Shown: positions 48,205-59,721 of the stretch, piece after piece | How the letters are laid out: each line of letters begins with the position of its first letter | How positions within the stretch are numbered: position 1 is the first letter of the stretch | Assembly: GCA_037074705.1 (NCBI GenBank) | Contig: CM073596.1 | Span: 16,450,501-16,514,500, forward strand | DNA length: 64,000 nt | Source: Zhengitettix transpicula | Lineage: Eukaryota; Arthropoda; Insecta; Orthoptera; Tetrigidae | Direction: 5' to 3' | Position numbers and translations under genes: made by a program | The notes under the pieces: generated by a model | What the model was told of the DNA's origin: nothing | Databases searched by the model: none | The model's input: the letters and a program-made list of their open reading frames with translations, nothing else

Positions 48205-50090
48205 AGGAGGATTACACACATGATGTATCTTATTGTTGCATGTATATTAAATATTCTAGAGTGTCTTAAGTTTCGTTTTATAGAAAATCTGATTGGCCGT
48301 TCAGCGAATACATTTCCTGCATGGCAATTAAGAAACAGGTTCTGAATCTACAACAATTTTTTTATGGCAACGGATGACACTATCGTGTTATCACAAATAT
48401 TTTCTAGGCTGCTATAATCAAAGAGAAAACAGTTTAATCGAAAACGGTGAAGAGGAACTAAGAGAAATATTTTGAAACTTTAGTTTTTTTTTCTACAGAA
48501 GAAAATTAGTAGTTTGATACTGAACACAGAAAAATATTTTAATCGTACCCGGTTCGCCGTTTTCTTGTGACTGGAACTGAGAACACAAATCAATCGATTT
48601 TAAGCATAGAATAAAAAAAATTATTATTTTATTTACACTGTTTTTATCGTAATTTTTTTGAGAATATTAAATAATGAGAATATGAATTTCCTTTTGAAAA
48701 TGGAAGGAGGATCACACACATGATATTCTTATTGTTGCATGTATATATATAATATTTTAGAGTGTCTCAAGTTTGGTTTTATAGAAACTATGATTGGCTG
48801 TTCAGCGAATACATTTTCTCCCCGGCAATTAAGAAACAGGTTTTGAAACGACAATGGTAACGGATGACACTATCGTGTTATCACGAATATTTTCTACAGA
48901 GATTTTTGTTTATTAGAAAAAGTTTTCTTGTGAAAAGCAACTAAGAGAAATATTTTGGAAGTTTTGTAATTCTTTTCTACAGATAGAAATTAGCAGTTTG
49001 ATACTGAACACAGAAAAATATTTTAATCGTACTCGGTTCGCTGCTTTCTTGTGACTGCAACTGAGATAAAAGTAAATCAATTGATTTTAAGCATGGAAGA
49101 AACCAAATTATTATTTTATTTACAGTAATTTTTTTAAGAATATTAAATAGTGTGAATATGATAATACCAACGATATGCAGTAATTTCCTTTTGAAAATGG
49201 AAGGAGGATTAGACACACGACATATCTAATTTTTTCATGTATATTAAATATTTTAGAGCGTTTCAAGTTTCGTTTTATACAAAATCTGTGTCATTTTCTG
49301 CCCGTAAATTAAAAAAACAGGTTTTGTAACTACAATTTTTTTTCATAGTAACGGATGACACTATCGTGTTATCACAAATATTTTCTAAAAACAAAAATGC
49401 TTAATCGAAAAAAGTTTTCTTGTGAAAACCAAGTAAGAGAATGATTTTGTAACTTTTGTATTTTTTTTTCTTCAGATGGAAATTACCAGTTTGATACTGA
49501 ACGCAGAAAAATAGTTTAACCGTAATCGGTTTTCCGTTTTCTCGTGACTGGAACTGAGATAAACTCAAATCAATCGATTTTAAGCATGGTAGAAAATAAA
49601 TTATTATTTTATTTACACAGTTTTTTCTCGTAATTTTTTCAGTACATCTTAGTTTTTCATGTGTTTTAAATATTTTAGAGTGTCTAAAATTTCGTTTTAT
49701 ATAAAATCTGTGTTATTTCCTGCCGGGCAATTAAAAAACACGTTTTGAAACGACAATTTTTTTCGGAAATCACAAATATTTTATAGGCTGCTATAATCAA
49801 AGAGAAAAAGTTTTAATCGTAAACGTCCGACAGTTTTCTCGTGAAAATTAACTAAGAGAAAGATTTTGGAACTTTCATAATTTTCTTTCTACAGTTGGAT
49901 ACGGAACACAGAAAAATAGTTGAATCGGTTCGCCGTTTTCTAGTGACTGAAATAAATCGATTTTAAGCGTGGAAGAAATCTATTATTATTTTTATTATTA
50001 CAGGTTTTTTTATCGTAATTTTTCAGAGTATTAAATAATGTGAATATGATGATAAATATGCGGTAATTTCCTTCTGAAAATGAAAAGGAC
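48205..50090 (+). repeat. Tandem array, about 500-bp units
   Basis: Four head-to-tail units start near 48205, 48706, 49202 and about 49634. Each carries GGAGGATTACACACATGAT-like starts, TTTAGAGTGTCTCAAGTTTC, AACGGATGACACTATCGTGT, AGTTTGATACTGAACACAGA, CGGTTCGCCGTTTTC and TCAATCGATTTTAAGCATGG. The fourth unit is shortened and lacks the ACGGATGACACT block. Homology runs out near AAAATGAAAAGGACC (50090). Confidence 0.85.
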
Positions 50091-50258
50091 CAGATTCGGT
50101 TGAGCCGGAACCCTGACAATACAGACGTAGACGGCTGCACCCGACAGTGTTCAGAATTCGTAAAGATGCTAGAACGAGAATAGTTTTAAATAAGTTTAAC
50201 GTTATAATGTTATTAATAAATTAGAAGTAATATGGAATAGAGGATTAAGAGCTATTTT

Positions 50259-51035
50259 CTATATATATAAAAATGAATTGCTGTTCGTTAGTCTCACTAA
50301 AACTCGAGAACGGCTGAACGGATTTATCTTATCTTAGTCTTGAAATGTTCGTGGAGGTCTAGGGAAGGTTTAAAAGGTGAGAAAAAATCGAATAATTTCC
50401 GTGAAAACCCTAAAAACAGCCCTTTTCTATTTCCCATACAAACGTTTTCGAAATAAAATCCAAATCTACACCAGTCGAGCAATTTTCACCAAATTTCGTA
50501 CACGTGTTCTTTGCGACCAGGAAACAAACACTGTCGGGGTGAGACGCGTCTTCCACCCCCAGAAGCGGGGGTGGAAATATTTAAACATACTAAAACAGCC
50601 GATATTTGAGTCGGATAAATATTTTTAGGGGTCAAAGATATTGATAGTGTTTCTACCAATGTTATCTGAATACAATTTTCATCCCCTACGCCCTGTGAAA
50701 AGGACACCCTTCGGGTTTGGGGTGGAGATGCTTTACAGTAAAATAACGCCAATACAACCGAGATTGGAGTCAAATCAAAGGTTATGGAAGTCACTGTGTT
50801 TAGTTACGACATTCAAATTGGCATTTACCCATCAGATGCAGGGGTAGAGGGGTGCAAATTTTGGAACATGCAAACACGGCAGATATTTGCGTTGAAGAAA
50901 TATATTTCAGAGTTAATTATAATGATTAGGGTTCGAGTAGCGTTACATAAAAATTGCGCAAAAGCAGCCGAAATTGGAGTCATATCGGGGGTTATAGATA
51001 AATGACATCTCGGGCAACGCCGGGCACCCAGCTAG
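50259..51035 (-). mobile_element. Family A interspersed repeat, copy 3 (inverted, full-length form)
   Basis: Reverse complement of 31837-32614 with only scattered differences and the same ends (CTATATATATAAAAATGAAT ... CCCAGCTAG). The similarity includes the whole 3' part lost from copy 1. Orientation is opposite to copy 2, 18.4 kb away. Confidence 0.8.
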
Positions 51036-51049
51036 TCTTGAATAAAAAT

Positions 51050-51440
51050 AAATGTTTTAAGATTCAGGAAATGTTAAATAAATTATAATTTTTAATATTA
51101 GGCACCAAATTTGAAGGATGTGTGAATTTTTATTTAAAGAAATCATAAGGGACTGTTGCCAGAGTATTTAAATAATTTTATTAAAAGAAAATTATAACAC
51201 CAGGGGAGGGGAATTTTTTCTTTATTGAGCATCTGAATCTAAGAAGTACATTTAATTCAATATTTGACAGAGGATTAATATTGTTTAATGAGTTTCCTGT
51301 AGATGTAAAGAATAGTAATAAATTGAATGTATTTAAAAAATTTTTGTTAGAGATAATAAAAAGTGACAGGTAAATAGTTGTATGTATATGTAATTAGCTA
51401 TAAGCTAATTACGTATTATTGTAAAAATAAATAAATAGAA
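51050..51440 (+). mobile_element. Non-LTR retrotransposon 3' end
   Basis: The + strand encodes a C-terminal LINE tail: LLPEYLNNFIKRKL, a stop, then LRSTFNSIFDRGLILFNEFP and KLNVFKKFLLEIIKSDR. The pattern FDRGLILFNEFP...FKKFL is equivalent to the one at 31355-31594 on the other strand. An A/T-rich tail (TAAAAATAAATAAATAGA) ends it. It directly abuts family A copy 3. Confidence 0.65.
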
Positions 51441-52817
51441 GAGCAGCGTGTGAATCATTCATTTATGAGATTTCATGCTAATTGATTGCGGGAAGTGACG
51501 TTTTTAGAGTCTCTTTGACGTTTATCACGAACTCTCTCCATACAAACAATTCATTTAAAAGGTTCAAAATTTTGTCGCGTTGTAATCAACGACAAAAATG
51601 TGCGGGAAAAACATTTCTGAGATGGAATTTTTTTTTACAGTTTTAAAAACAAAGATATTAGTGCCTCAGCCATGTTCGGTATCAGAGATCTACAAATTCG
51701 CAGAGATTTTACTGCAGATTTTGTAATTTACTTCTGTTTATCTTTCGCCTCGTGTTTACCATGGCCCTCTAACCTCTGGGCGGTTCCAAAAGGCCACATT
51801 GTGTTTAAAACACTTGTGGCCAGTGAAGCAGTGATACAGTTCTGTAGATGACGTCACGCTGATACTCAATTCATTTGCACAGCAGACCAGGGCCGTCAGG
51901 ATACTCAATCGTGAGCAATTTGCAAATAATTTTTTTTTTTTGAAATTATTCTGATTATTCGTCATTATTTGTTGTAGTTTCGTGGTGAAAAATGTTTCTC
52001 ACTAAGGATGAATTCTTTGGCGTAATGGAATGATGAACGTATAGCATTTATTGGGATCGTAGGGTTACGTTGATCTATTCCACAGTGCTGTGACAATTTT
52101 TTTTCCGAATGATAGATGATTTTCCAGAAAAGCCGGAGGGACATCTTGCAGTGACTTCACATTTAAGTAGGAAGACGATGCACAGGTGCCGCGAAGGTTG
52201 GGTTCTGCGCACAGTTTGCCAAAGACCAATTTACACGCTCGGCGAGGAATAAGCCGTCGATAAGTGGGGGAAGTCTCTACTTATAGCTGACAATGTCAGC
52301 AACATCGCCGATCTGGGCGGTCGTCCAAGCAACTGAGCCGTGGAAAATTCGATCTTGCATGCATTCAGAGAATACTCGTAGTTTCATACAGGAAATAGTG
52401 AGTGGGAAAAAACAATATTCCTCGACCTGTATCTGCGTAATCAAAATAATTTTGTCTTTACCTTCCTTTTGAGACGGTCAATATTAGTTTAATCAAAATA
52501 AAGAAATCCCTGTTTACATAAAAAAATACGGTAGGTCTATTACACAGTATTATTACTGCTGTCAGAGTTTCGCAAACAATTTATAAACAATCCGTCCGAA
52601 ATTAGTATGGTATAAATACATTTTTGACGTAATATAAATAAATGCTGTAATTAAAACAAAAAATTATGACATTTATAATATTTCAACTCGAACTTTTTTT
52701 ACATATAAAAATGTACATTACTATTTAATATATATTTTAATTTTTACATTCATTATAATCCACATTTAATAAATATAAAAACGGCCAATACTTCAAGAAT
52801 AATTTAATATAAAATAA
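51441..52817. other. Intronic stretch without recognised content
   Basis: Slightly GC-richer at 51740-52400, with no exon or repeat family recognised. Confidence 0.45.
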
Positions 52818-52860
52818 CACAACGTTTCGTTCGATGTTTAAGAATTTTTATCCAGGTGAA
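52818..52860 (-). repeat. CACCTGGATAA...AAACGTTGTGT motif
   Basis: The minus strand reads CACCTGGATAAAAATTC, then about 12 nt, then GAACGAAACGTTGTGTTATT. It faces the two + strand copies at 53447 and 53609. Confidence 0.5.
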
Positions 52861-53446
52861 ATAAAAATATATTTATAATTTAGTTTTTAAAAATTGTTTA
52901 TAGTTGCAATGTGTGTAATATTGATCAAAGGAACGCACTTTAAAAACTAAAATTTATAAACATAAAAATATTCAATGTTCAAAATTATTCTGTTCTGTTC
53001 AAACATATTTGTCTAAATAATCACGAGAATGACAAAAACTAAAATTTTAGATAGAGAAAATAATATGAATTAAATGTTGTACCTGAGATTTCTGCTATAC
53101 TGTCAAAAATTATACAACAAGTTTAAATAACATTTGATACATATCGTATCATTGTAAATATTTTTTATAATTTATTTAACATATACTAAGCCTTTATTAT
53201 TAATTTTTTACTGTAAAAATAGCAAAAGATACTCTCAACAGAGTATTTGCTGGCATTGTGCATAAAAAAAAACACTTTTAGAAATTTCTCTCGATAATTT
53301 TAGTATTTATTGAAATTTCATAATATTGTAGTAAATTGTAAATCATTTTTAAAAATTATAATTACAAAACTTTTTGAATGCTTATATAAGTAATATTTAA
53401 TAATTCAGACAACAAGTGCAGTTGTGTCGCTCTAGGCTCTTCTTCG

Positions 53447-53520
53447 CACCTGACGAAAGGAACAAGGATCCCAGAAACGTTGTGTAGTATTTATATTATT
53501 ACTTTTTTTTTGTCTGAATT
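53447..53520 (+). repeat. CACCTGACGAA...AAACGTTGTGT motif
   Basis: CACCTGACGAAAGGAACAAG, then CCCAGAAACGTTGTGTAGTA and TTTTTTGTCTGAATTGGCT. Close to 36427-36507 over its whole length. Confidence 0.6.
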
Positions 53521-53608
53521 GGCTATCTTTCTTATTAATTATTTTCAATCAGACGTAAATTTTTTCATAAATATTTTTTATATTCATGAATATATTTTTG
53601 CTTTTCTG

Positions 53609-53690
53609 CACCTGAAGAAGTTCGAAAAAAATGGAACTAAACGTTGTGTTATCTTTTATTAATTTGTTTTTCTCGTGTTGGCTATTTACA
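53609..53690 (+). repeat. CACCTGAAGAA...AAACGTTGTGT motif
   Basis: CACCTGAAGAAGTTCG, then GGAACTAAACGTTGTGTTAT and GTGTTGGCTATTT. Second copy 162 bp after the previous one in the same orientation. Confidence 0.6.
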
Positions 53691-54139
53691 GTCATAATAA
53701 TACTAACAACATTTGGTAATGCAGACTTTACATTTTAATTTAATTCTACACCTCTGACTTTTACTCAAACAATAAAGCATAGTCATGTTGAAAACCTATA
53801 GTTCGTCTTTGGATATCTGTTCGTTCTACTTTATCGATATTATTAGTTTCCCGCGTGTATGTTTATCCGTTCTGGACGTCTTCCACGGACCGGACAGCGT
53901 TACGTCAGTATAGCTTAAGCCGTAGTGTTGCCTTCTCACGATAAAGAGTCGGCCCACGTTAGTCTCCGCACCGAGGTAGTGGCTGGAATTGTTCCCGGAG
54001 CAGTTTATAATCGTGTATTGGCGACTCGTGACCTGAAGAAATGTTCGTCCTTCCACGAACGAGACTACGACGATTCGTTATTATCCAAGTCGTTTAACAA
54101 AAATTGGGCCTTGGCTCGCCTCACACCGCAACACCCACA

Positions 54140-54560
54140 CTCGCATTCCCAAGCGCCGCGAAAATAAATTTCAGGGTCGCGTTATCAAGGTTGTTTAGGG
54201 GGGTTTCGCGTGCAGCAGGTGGTGGGTTCGATCCCCGACCCCTGTCGCGGTTACGTAACGAGTGTCGGGCTCGGGACGGGTCTTATTTTAGGTGGCGCTG
54301 CTGGCGATCCTCGCGGAGTCGACGAAGGGCCGGAGCCGAGCGCGGCCGCCGAGGTAGGCGAGTGCGTGAGTGTGTGCGTGCCTGCGTGTCTACGTGCTGT
54401 CGAGTGCGTGAGTGCGTGCACAACTCCTTAATGTGCGGCGGAGGGGGTATTTATAGCACCCCGGACAGTTTTCGCAGCGCCGCCAACTATTTTTGGAACG
54501 CACGGCAGACTCTACTGCTATAAAACATTCTTTACGGTCAAGTGCAGCTCGAGAGCCTCC
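54140..54560 (+). promoter_or_regulatory. CpG-rich block with TATA-like element, candidate promoter
   Basis: The most GC- and CpG-rich stretch in the window. It contains a GTGCGTGC/GAGTGCGTGAGTG simple tract (54357-54420), a TATTTATAG element at 54448-54456, and a GACAGT initiator-like site at 54465. That spacing is shorter than the usual 25-30 bp, so the start site may lie further downstream. The next credible coding exon with an ATG is at 58989. It could also be a CpG-rich repeat; GGGTTCGATCCCC at 54227 is B-box-like. Confidence 0.35.
54292..54353 (+). CDS. Candidate host exon in CpG-rich block
   Basis: 62 nt between an acceptor-like GTCTTATTTTAG and a donor GCCGAG^GTAGGC. Entered in phase 0 it is open but leaves two extra nucleotides; in the frame ending at phase 0 it encodes GAAGDPRGVDEGPEPSAAAE. 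Neither phase links cleanly on both sides to 46849 and 58989. It may be a 5' untranslated exon of a downstream promoter, or a chance pair in GC-rich DNA. Confidence 0.25.
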
Positions 54561-57094
54561 GAGATTTGCAGACACTGTCGAGCCTTTTGTTTTATTACTG
54601 TTACGCTTCAGTCGCAAGCCCGCACAGGTGCTGCTCCATCATACGTCACACAAGCCATTGTTCGTCAATCGTTGTGTAGTCCCGAAGCCAGCAACCTACT
54701 TATACGCGCATTACAAAAACACAGACCAAATTGAGGGCCGTTATTAATTCAAAATATGTTCAGTGATAACCAATTTTTCTAAGATTCGTTCCGTTTTCCA
54801 GACGTCGACCTCATAAATGTAGCGAACAATTATCCCTTCAAATAGAACCGATAACGATTCATCTGAAATATTTCGAGTTCAACTTATTTACAGCATGTAA
54901 ACGACCGGCTGGTTCGATTACAACGTTTCGTAACCTTGTACAGTTTCCAACGTGTGATTTATTTATTTTAAAAAATACAAATCGCGGAATAAAATAGCTC
55001 TTTTCATAAATATTTGCGTCTCAACCTGTAAATTTGGTTTCTCTTGAGGATTATATGATGGATTTCCAATAACTGGAAATGTCTCTATTTCCATGATTCT
55101 AAGTGGCGTGTTGAACTGTCAGTTATATATGGGGATAGTATGTTAATTACTCCCAGGAAATTAGCGAGTAACACGGATCTTACGATATGTTTTGATAGCT
55201 AGGACAGTCTTCATTTTAATGAATATCTTCCAGAGAGAATTATGCGCTTTAGTCTGTGTAGTTTGGAGAATTAGTATAACGTAAATTTACACGTACCATC
55301 AGTACGGGGTCAAGAGATGCGAAACGGCTGAATAATCGAGTCTTCCGCTGCATCGGATACTGTAACACTTTCTGAGACACACGGAACATTTATTTTCCTG
55401 TAATGAACACGCCAATACGTTAATTACGCTGAGATACACATACTAATGATTATTGTTAAAGAACATTACTTAGATTTTAAATACAAGATTGGCGTGAGGA
55501 AAACTACCCTTGTGGCAGAGCTGTCAATCAGGTTGTATAATCCCTCACTTGGAAGGCGTAACACTTTCTTAATCGAATAAATAAAATAGCTAAAAACATA
55601 TTTTTAAATTTATAATTTAATCAAGATATACGAGGGTCCACATTCGGACCGTCACATATCACTTAATTAATTTAATTAAATTTTAAAAATCTGTTTCAGA
55701 CATTTAATTTATTCAATTTCAACTACACAGACGAGGTGAAACAACTTTTTAACTCATTGAATTTCTCTATAACCGAAGCTATTGGACTGTTTTACAATTT
55801 TGAATTTATTTTCGTATTAAACCGTAGCTGCCAAAGTATTGAATTCTGTAGTCTGACAGCGTGTGTGTCATATCATTAGGATTATTTTATAATAATAATA
55901 GCTCGGAAGATTCACAATATTACAGGGTTTTGATTGGGTTACTGATGAAGTTTGAAAAAACAAAGACCGGTTGCATAACTAATTTCACATTCTTATAAGT
56001 ACGCTTTAAAGTAACAAACAGGCTGCCAACCAACTATGTATTTTTGATAAATTTTCTTGATTTTATTATATTTGGGGTTATAAGATTTCCTTTGGAGCAG
56101 CACGTGTGCTTTGAAAGCTGAATACTGTCATTCAGCCCCTCTTGGAATCAGCAAAATTATGGCTCACCGAATAAAATACGTTTCCAATATTTCCCAATAA
56201 TTTTATGTTTCAATTTCAGACACTAGAACTATGAAATATAAACAGTGTTTCACTGCAAACTAATCAATGCTTGATTCCAGTTTGTCAGACCAAGAGCGAA
56301 ATTTATTTCAATACATATTCGATTTTTATTCTGATTATGTTACAAATTCATAAAAATCTGAATGACAGTTAAATTTTATTTGTATTGCACTTCCACCGTG
56401 AAGTTTTGTAGCGTTCTATTTTTCTTCACATTCCGTTACTTGAGCAATTGGCGAGTCCATGTTTAAGTGATTATATTAAAAAAAAACACGTGACAGACAG
56501 TGGATGATATTTAAACAGGTTGATCGGATTTAGCTTTGGATACAGATAACATTAAATTATATAACATGCATTACATCACCAGGTTGATGTGCTGTATAGG
56601 ACCAGACATTTCGTGAGTCACATGTCGACCTTAACACGCAACACGTTAAGGATAAACGCACGCTGTTTATTTCATGACGTTGTAAAAGGAGAAGAGCACG
56701 ATGTCTGTATGTGAGTGAGCTTGAGTGGAATAACGTTTGTCAGAAGAACCAAGTGCCTAATCAAAGAAACAAACGAATGCTTTCATTTATCCAGGGTGTT
56801 TCGAAAAGATGAACCTTGATTTTTGAACTACAATATACTTGGTAGCAAAAATGTAACTTTCCATAGAGGACGTCTTTGTCCTCTGGACTTAAACACTCGT
56901 AAACACATTATTATTTAGTTTCGGGAAACATATTCCTCACATTGAAAATTGCTCATAATTTTTAAATCCAAACACGTCATCAGTTCACACTATATGCTTA
57001 GTACTGTAATAAAAGCTGACCGTTCAGATGAACTAAGACGACCATCATAGCAGCATACTTATTATATGTAGCTTCAGTTCAGTCGTTACATGAG
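54561..57094. other. Stretch without recognised content
   Basis: AT-rich with no recognised repeat family, exon or RNA gene. Confidence 0.5.
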
Positions 57095-58090
57095 TAGTAC
57101 ATGCATACATACACCCTGGCGTTACAGCCCTTGCAGGGCTAGAGTCTGCCTCACTATCGAAGCCCACTCTCTTCTATCTCTTGCTTTCCTCCTCCAGCCT
57201 CTTATGTCCAACTCCTTCATATCTTCCTCTACATTCTCCACCCATTTCTTTCTAGGTCTGCCTATACACCTTCTTCCTCCAGGTTTTCCTTTCCACATTT
57301 TTTGTAGTAGGGTTCCCTCCTCACTCCTTTCCACATGCCCTGCCCATCTAAGTCTTGCACTCCTTATGAAGCTCACCATTTGGGAATCACCATAAAGTTG
57401 ATAGAGTTCTTTTGTTAGTTCTGACTCTCCATTCCTCATTTTCATACTTAGGCCCATAAATTCTTCGTAGGATTTTTTTTCCCTCGCTGCTATTCTGAAT
57501 TCGTCGCACCTCAGCATACACCAGGTTTCTGCTGCATAGGTCACTACTGGTTTAATTACAGTTTTATAAATCCTTACCTTTCCCTTTTTTGAAAGATATT
57601 GAGATTTCAAAAGAGGAAGTAGGGCGCAGTAACATCTGTTCCCCGTTTGCAGTCGTTCTGTAATTTCTTCTCCTATTGTACTATTTTCTGTTACTACTGA
57701 ACCCAAGTATTTAAAACTCCGAACCCTATCAAAATTGAAGTTCTCTATTGAGATGTTAGTAACATTTGCCCATCTTTCCTCCTTCCTAGATGCAATCATA
57801 TACTTTGTTTTTCTCATATTCACCATCAGCCCTAATTTAGCTCCTTCCTGTTCTAATTGGGAGAACCTTAATTGTAATTCTTGGGCTGATCTGCTGATTA
57901 ATACAATACTGCTCTTTCCAATACAATATTAAACAATATAGTGGAAAGTGTGTCACATTGTCTCAGTCCTTTTACATGAGTAGTAGAAAAATGAATTTGG
58001 TAAAAATAAAACGTAATTGGGGATGGAGTTATGAAAAATTTCGAGCAGAAATAGTTCCATTCAACTTCAGACTGGAAAGGGTCATCCACT
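57095..58090 (-). pseudogene. Non-LTR reverse transcriptase remnant, catalytic box deleted
   Basis: The longest open frame of the window (234 codons, 57122-57826). It encodes the C-terminal half of a non-LTR reverse transcriptase: GAKLGLMVNMRKTKYMIASR, FKYLGSVVTENSTIGEEITE, KGKVRIYKTVIKPVVTYAAE, WAGHVERSEEGTLLQKMW and GRRCIGRPRKKWVENVEEDM. Upstream, GLRQCDTLSTILFNIVLERA (57910-57985) runs almost directly into IVLISRSAQELQ. The 60-70 residues that should hold the Tyr/Phe-Ala-Asp-Asp box are missing, and the normal GLRQGD Gly is Cys. It cannot be a working enzyme. Low stop density suggests it is younger than the other LINE pieces. Confidence 0.85.
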
Positions 58091-58940
58091 TTGATTTTTA
58101 GTTAGAACTGATTTCTGTGACAGTTTATTTTCTTCTCAAGTACCTTCCAATTTTGTCTTTCAGTAAAGTAGAAATTTTAAATCAATTAAGAAATTATTTT
58201 TTAACTATTACCATTATACGAGAAAAATATGACGACACGGGGTACAAATTAACCTTGACATTAAAGTACGAATTTGAAATATATAACGCTGATTGTAATT
58301 TTCTGTTACATTGAAATTAGATCACATGACGTTCATCACTCAGCCGTTTCTTCAGTACTAGACTGAACTGAAAATTTTCATATCCGTAATAGTTGCGAAC
58401 TGTAATTTGGTCTTAAATGATTCTCCTGATCCAATGAAGACGGCCAGAGATGTTTTACTGTTGGAAACGTCAGACTATGTCTCGTTCCTTCCTCTACCGC
58501 TTTCTCAGCCTTAACTCTATTTATTTTTTCTATCTTTCTTGTATCACTTCCAAACGATCCTAGTTTACCCCCTTCTTCCCCAAATCGTATTATTGAACAT
58601 CGGTACAATACTCTGATGAAGATTCATCACCGTGGTTGAATTTCAACTCCAAGAAATAGCAAGTTACCACCACGCCTCAGGACACTAAAATAGTCGGGCT
58701 TCCATCACTTTGTCTGCCACCATTTTAGACCGATCTAGAATATTCAGGACAAATTACATTGATTAACCAAGGATATTATGAGGCATCCATCATACAATTT
58801 AAATATTCCACATATTGGATTAATATAACACATCAGTGTTTCTAAATCAGGTTTCATCTTCTCAGAACATCCCTGCATGTGTCAAGTTGAGAACCATGTG
58901 ACGCGTTGACAGGCTGGTGGTATGGAGAGCGACTGACATG
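58091..58940. other. Stretch upstream of exon 58989
   Basis: No feature recognised. Approaching 58940 the sequence becomes CpG-richer, but there is no strong pyrimidine tract before the possible acceptor CATGTAG at 58941. Confidence 0.45.
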
Positions 58941-58988
58941 TAGATTTCTGGACGGGTCCTGCTGCAAGGCTTTTCCGCCACTCCGAGC

Positions 58989-59186
58989 ATGAACCTGAGC
59001 ACGAGCAAGAGCGCCGCCAACGTGCTGGGGCTTCTGGACGCCCCCGCACACGCACTCCGACGCTCGGCGTCCACGGCCAACTGTGTCGTGGTGAACAAGC
59101 GCGGTTTCAAGCCCTCAGACCGCTACGACCCTCGGAAGAGGGAGTTCCTCACCACGCTCACGGCAAAACTCCTGCACATCTCGCTG
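58989..59186 (+). CDS. Host gene exon, possible alternative first coding exon
   Basis: ATG at 58989 has A at -3 and opens 66 codons, ending in phase 0 at ATCTCGCTG^GTAAAT. Encodes MNLSTSKSAANVLGLLDAPA, a basic-Ser stretch (RRSASTANC), VNKRGFKPSDRYDPRKREFL and TTLTAKLLHISL. The frame is open upstream to an in-frame TAG at 58939-58941, which could equally be the AG of a weak acceptor. So it may be an internal exon entered in phase 0 or the first coding exon of a shorter isoform. GC content and codon use match the upstream exons. No family recognised; the next exon lies outside the window or was not found. Confidence 0.65.
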
Positions 59187-59368
59187 GTAAATCTCTCTTT
59201 CGTAGAACAGCAGTTTCTTTATGTGTCTCGCCTCCTCTATCTTGTACGGATTCATGTCGATTAAATTGAAATGATTTTTAGAGACGTGTCTGAATATTTT
59301 AGGATCAAAATTACTATGTTAATTGAACACATGGCTATGTGAGATTCTACCTAAAATATTAAAATAAT

Positions 59369-59713
59369 TTATTGTTTATAGTCGCGTCAACATAAAAGTA
59401 ATTGGCGACTTTCCATACCTACTTCTTGAAATTATTACAATTAATTCATATTACTTACACATTTTATTATTAGTTTCAAATTCATTGTCTATTAATATTT
59501 GATCTTGAATGCTTGTTTCCTTATTTATTAGGTTATTTATTGCCGCTGCTGAGGTACATATCTCCCTTCATATGTATTTCTGAAATGTGGCTCTTTTAGT
59601 CCTGTCGTGCTTTGGACAGTCGTAGAGGATATGTTGTTCGTCAGGGCAGTCTTGAATACGTCACATGTTGGTTGCGGTTACCTATAGAATAGATAAGAGT
59701 GCGTGAGGTTAGA
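59369..59713 (-). mobile_element. Family F LINE 3' fragment, copy 4 (finger intact)
   Basis: 3' non-coding part from ATTGTTTATAGTCGCGTC, followed by the finger region. Uniquely among the five copies the last Cys codon is TGT (CTACGACTGTCCAAAG on the minus strand), so the Cys-Pro-Lys motif is preserved. A two-base deletion elsewhere shifts the frame. Confidence 0.78.
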
Positions 59714-59721
59714 AAGAAGAG

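Noticed and set aside
54210..54250. tRNA or SINE from GGGTTCGATCCCC
   Set aside because: B-box-like match alone in CpG-rich DNA; no credible A box at the right distance.
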